DNA of 5,590 bases from positions 1-5,590 of the forward strand of contig JAMPEH010000169.1 of NCBI GenBank assembly GCA_023665245.1, given 5' to 3'. Position 1 is the first letter of the stretch, and each line of letters begins with the position of its first letter. The stretch is from Muribaculaceae bacterium (lineage in GTDB: Bacteria; Pseudomonadota; Alphaproteobacteria; Rs-D84). Shown in pieces: positions 4,307 through 5,590 of the stretch. The notes under the pieces were generated by a model. It searched no databases. It was not told the DNA's origin and saw only the letters and a program-made list of their open reading frames with translations. A program made the position numbers and the translations under genes.

Positions 4307-5538
4307 CGCTGGGAAGCCTCTTTGACGGCCTGGGAACATTCCCGCTTGCGGGAGCGCTGCACGGTATCACGCCAGTGTGGGCCAGTGAGGTTGACCCGGC
4401 TGGCGTGGCCGTCACCAGTGCAAGGTTTCCCGCCATGCGTCACCTGGGAGATATTCGGGGCATCCATGGCGGCGAAATCGAGCCGGTGGACATCATCTGC
4501 GGCGGCTCGCCTTGCCAAGATCTCAGTACATGCGGCGAGCGGGAAGGCTTGAAAGGCAAGAAGAGCAGCCTGTTCTACGAGATGGTGCGCGTGATACGCG
4601 AGATGCGAGAGGCCACGAATGGAGAATTTCCACGGTGGTGCGTATGGGAGAACGTCACCGGGGCGCTGACGAGCAATGGAGGAAATGACTTTGGCGAAGT
4701 GCTGCGAGAGTTCGCCGCAATCGGCGGTGCGGAAATTGAATCTTCTGGACCTTCGCGCTGGCAGAATGCTGGTGTCGTTGTGGCAGACGGTTTCTGCATC
4801 ACATGGCGAGTTCTCGACGCTCAATATTTCGGAGTCCCCCAATCTCGGCACCGCATCTTCCTTGTGGCAGATTATCGACGCCAACGAAGAACTCCATCGT
4901 TCACGGTATTTGAGCCCGAGAGCAGCAAACGGCATTCTGCGGCGTATGAGACGCCGGGACCCAGGATCTCTGATTGGACTGCAGGTGCGCTTGAGCGAGC
5001 AGGCATCGGGGACTGGTCCTCGGAGAGCCTAGATGGATACCGTGATGCGCGCGAGAAATTGGCGCATTGGATCGCGGATCACCTGGAAGAAGCGCTGGCC
5101 GAATACTACGCGAACAAGGCCGTGCACATCGGCGATGGCGTGCCATGGCGACTGATGCAGAGGGCCGCGAGCGCAGGGGATGTCCCGCCGGTATCCGTGC
5201 CGGTACCGTACCAGACGAACTTCTGGCCCAATCCCCATGCGGATGCGTACACAAGCACCAAAGCCTATTTCCAGGCGGCGTTCCAGCCAAACCGAGTGGG
5301 AGCGCTTACGGCAGGGGATCATATGGACCCGCCGACGGTTGCCATACGATATGCAGACGGCTTCGGGTATGTGCGGCGATTCTCGCCGAGGGAATGTCTG
5401 CGGCTGCAGGGGATGCCGAGCATGTGGTGTGACGGCACCGAGCGCAAGATCTCCGAGAGGGACATCTACCGAATGGCCGGGAATGGAATCGCCCTTCCGT
5501 GTGCAGAATACGTGCTTGGAAGGATCAGGGAGGAGTAA
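4303..5538 (+). CDS. dcm: DNA (cytosine-5-)-methyltransferase, phage-type orphan
   Basis: This complete 411-residue enzyme transfers a methyl group from S-adenosylmethionine to C5 of cytosine in a specific DNA sequence. Motif I SLFDGLGTFPLAG (5-17) binds SAM. Motif IV GGSPCQDLS (67-75) carries the catalytic Cys71. Motif VI ENV is at 116-118, motif VIII QSRHRIFLVAD at 180-190, motif IX-like RRFSPRECLRLQGMP at 358-372, and motif X MAGNGIALPCAEYVL at 391-405. The target-recognition region lies between VIII and IX (about 191-357) and is the least familiar part, so I cannot name the recognised sequence. All catalytic motifs look intact. No restriction endonuclease is visible beside it, so protection of phage DNA from host restriction is the likely role. 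The start is the ATGA overlap at 4303. A ribosome binding site is not strong there, suggesting coupling to the upstream gene. Confidence 0.93.
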   Translation: MTLGSLFDGLGTFPLAGALHGITPVWASEVDPAGVAVTSARFPAMRHLGDIRGIHGGEIEPVDIICGGSPCQDLSTCGEREGLKGKKSSLFYEMVRVIREMREATNGEFPRWCVWENVTGALTSNGGNDFGEVLREFAAIGGAEIESSGPSRWQNAGVVVADGFCITWRVLDAQYFGVPQSRHRIFLVADYRRQRRTPSFTVFEPESSKRHSAAYETPGPRISDWTAGALERAGIGDWSSESLDGYRDAREKLAHWIADHLEEALAEYYANKAVHIGDGVPWRLMQRAASAGDVPPVSVPVPYQTNFWPNPHADAYTSTKAYFQAAFQPNRVGALTAGDHMDPPTVAIRYADGFGYVRRFSPRECLRLQGMPSMWCDGTERKISERDIYRMAGNGIALPCAEYVLGRIREE

Positions 5539-5543
5539 ACAGG

Positions 5544-5590
5544 ATGCTGACGATCGAAGAGCTTGACCGGTTTCGGGAGGCACTTGTGAG
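5544..5590 (+). CDS. Start of a further gene, cut by the window end
   Basis: GGGAGGAG (5528-5535) lies 8 bases before ATG 5544, and the frame stays open to the window edge, giving MLTIEELDRFREALV and beyond. The gap after the methylase stop is 5 bases, so it belongs to the same operon. Fifteen residues are too few to identify it. Confidence 0.6.
   Translation, partial: MLTIEELDRFREALV

Overview
The window looks like part of the early region of a temperate phage or prophage: a DNA-replication module followed by a run of small accessory genes and an orphan DNA methyltransferase. Every supported gene is on the plus strand and the packing is tight, with 4-base ATGA/GTGA stop-start overlaps, two longer overlaps of 74 and 83 bases, and strong purine-rich ribosome binding sites of the AGGAGG type. 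Base composition is moderately GC-rich by eye. The gene set (DUF6291-type replication organiser, DnaC-type helicase loader, DUF6440-like small protein, phage-type Dcm methylase) is what I would expect in phages of gut or oral Actinobacteria or Firmicutes. The sequence does not fix the host, and no integrase, repressor or structural gene is present to settle lifestyle.

Layout: 1-680 holds two unrecognised small genes joined by a GTGA overlap. The stretch 681-958 appears non-coding. It contains a hairpin (693-719) and a perfect 9-bp dyad (900-926), and a longer imperfect hairpin (637-683) straddles its left border. From 959 comes the replication organiser gene, then the overlapping DnaC-like AAA+ ATPase gene (1827-2810). 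From 2813 to 4306 there are five small, mostly acidic genes of unknown role, one with a DUF6440-like core. From 4303 to 5538 there is a complete cytosine-5 DNA methyltransferase. A further gene begins at 5544 and runs out of the window.

The most interesting structure lies inside the replication organiser gene, in the linker between its two conserved domains. There, four copies of a 14-base repeat (1310-1380) are followed by an AT-rich, purine-rich stretch (1381-1423) and then by a perfect 9-bp inverted repeat and a GC palindrome (1429-1464). This order (iterons, AT-rich segment, palindrome, all within the initiator gene) matches the known architecture of the lambda origin inside gene O, although the proteins are of different families. 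My reading is that the organiser binds this array in its own gene, the DnaC-like protein delivers the host DnaB-type helicase to the melted DNA, and the methylase later protects the phage DNA from host restriction.
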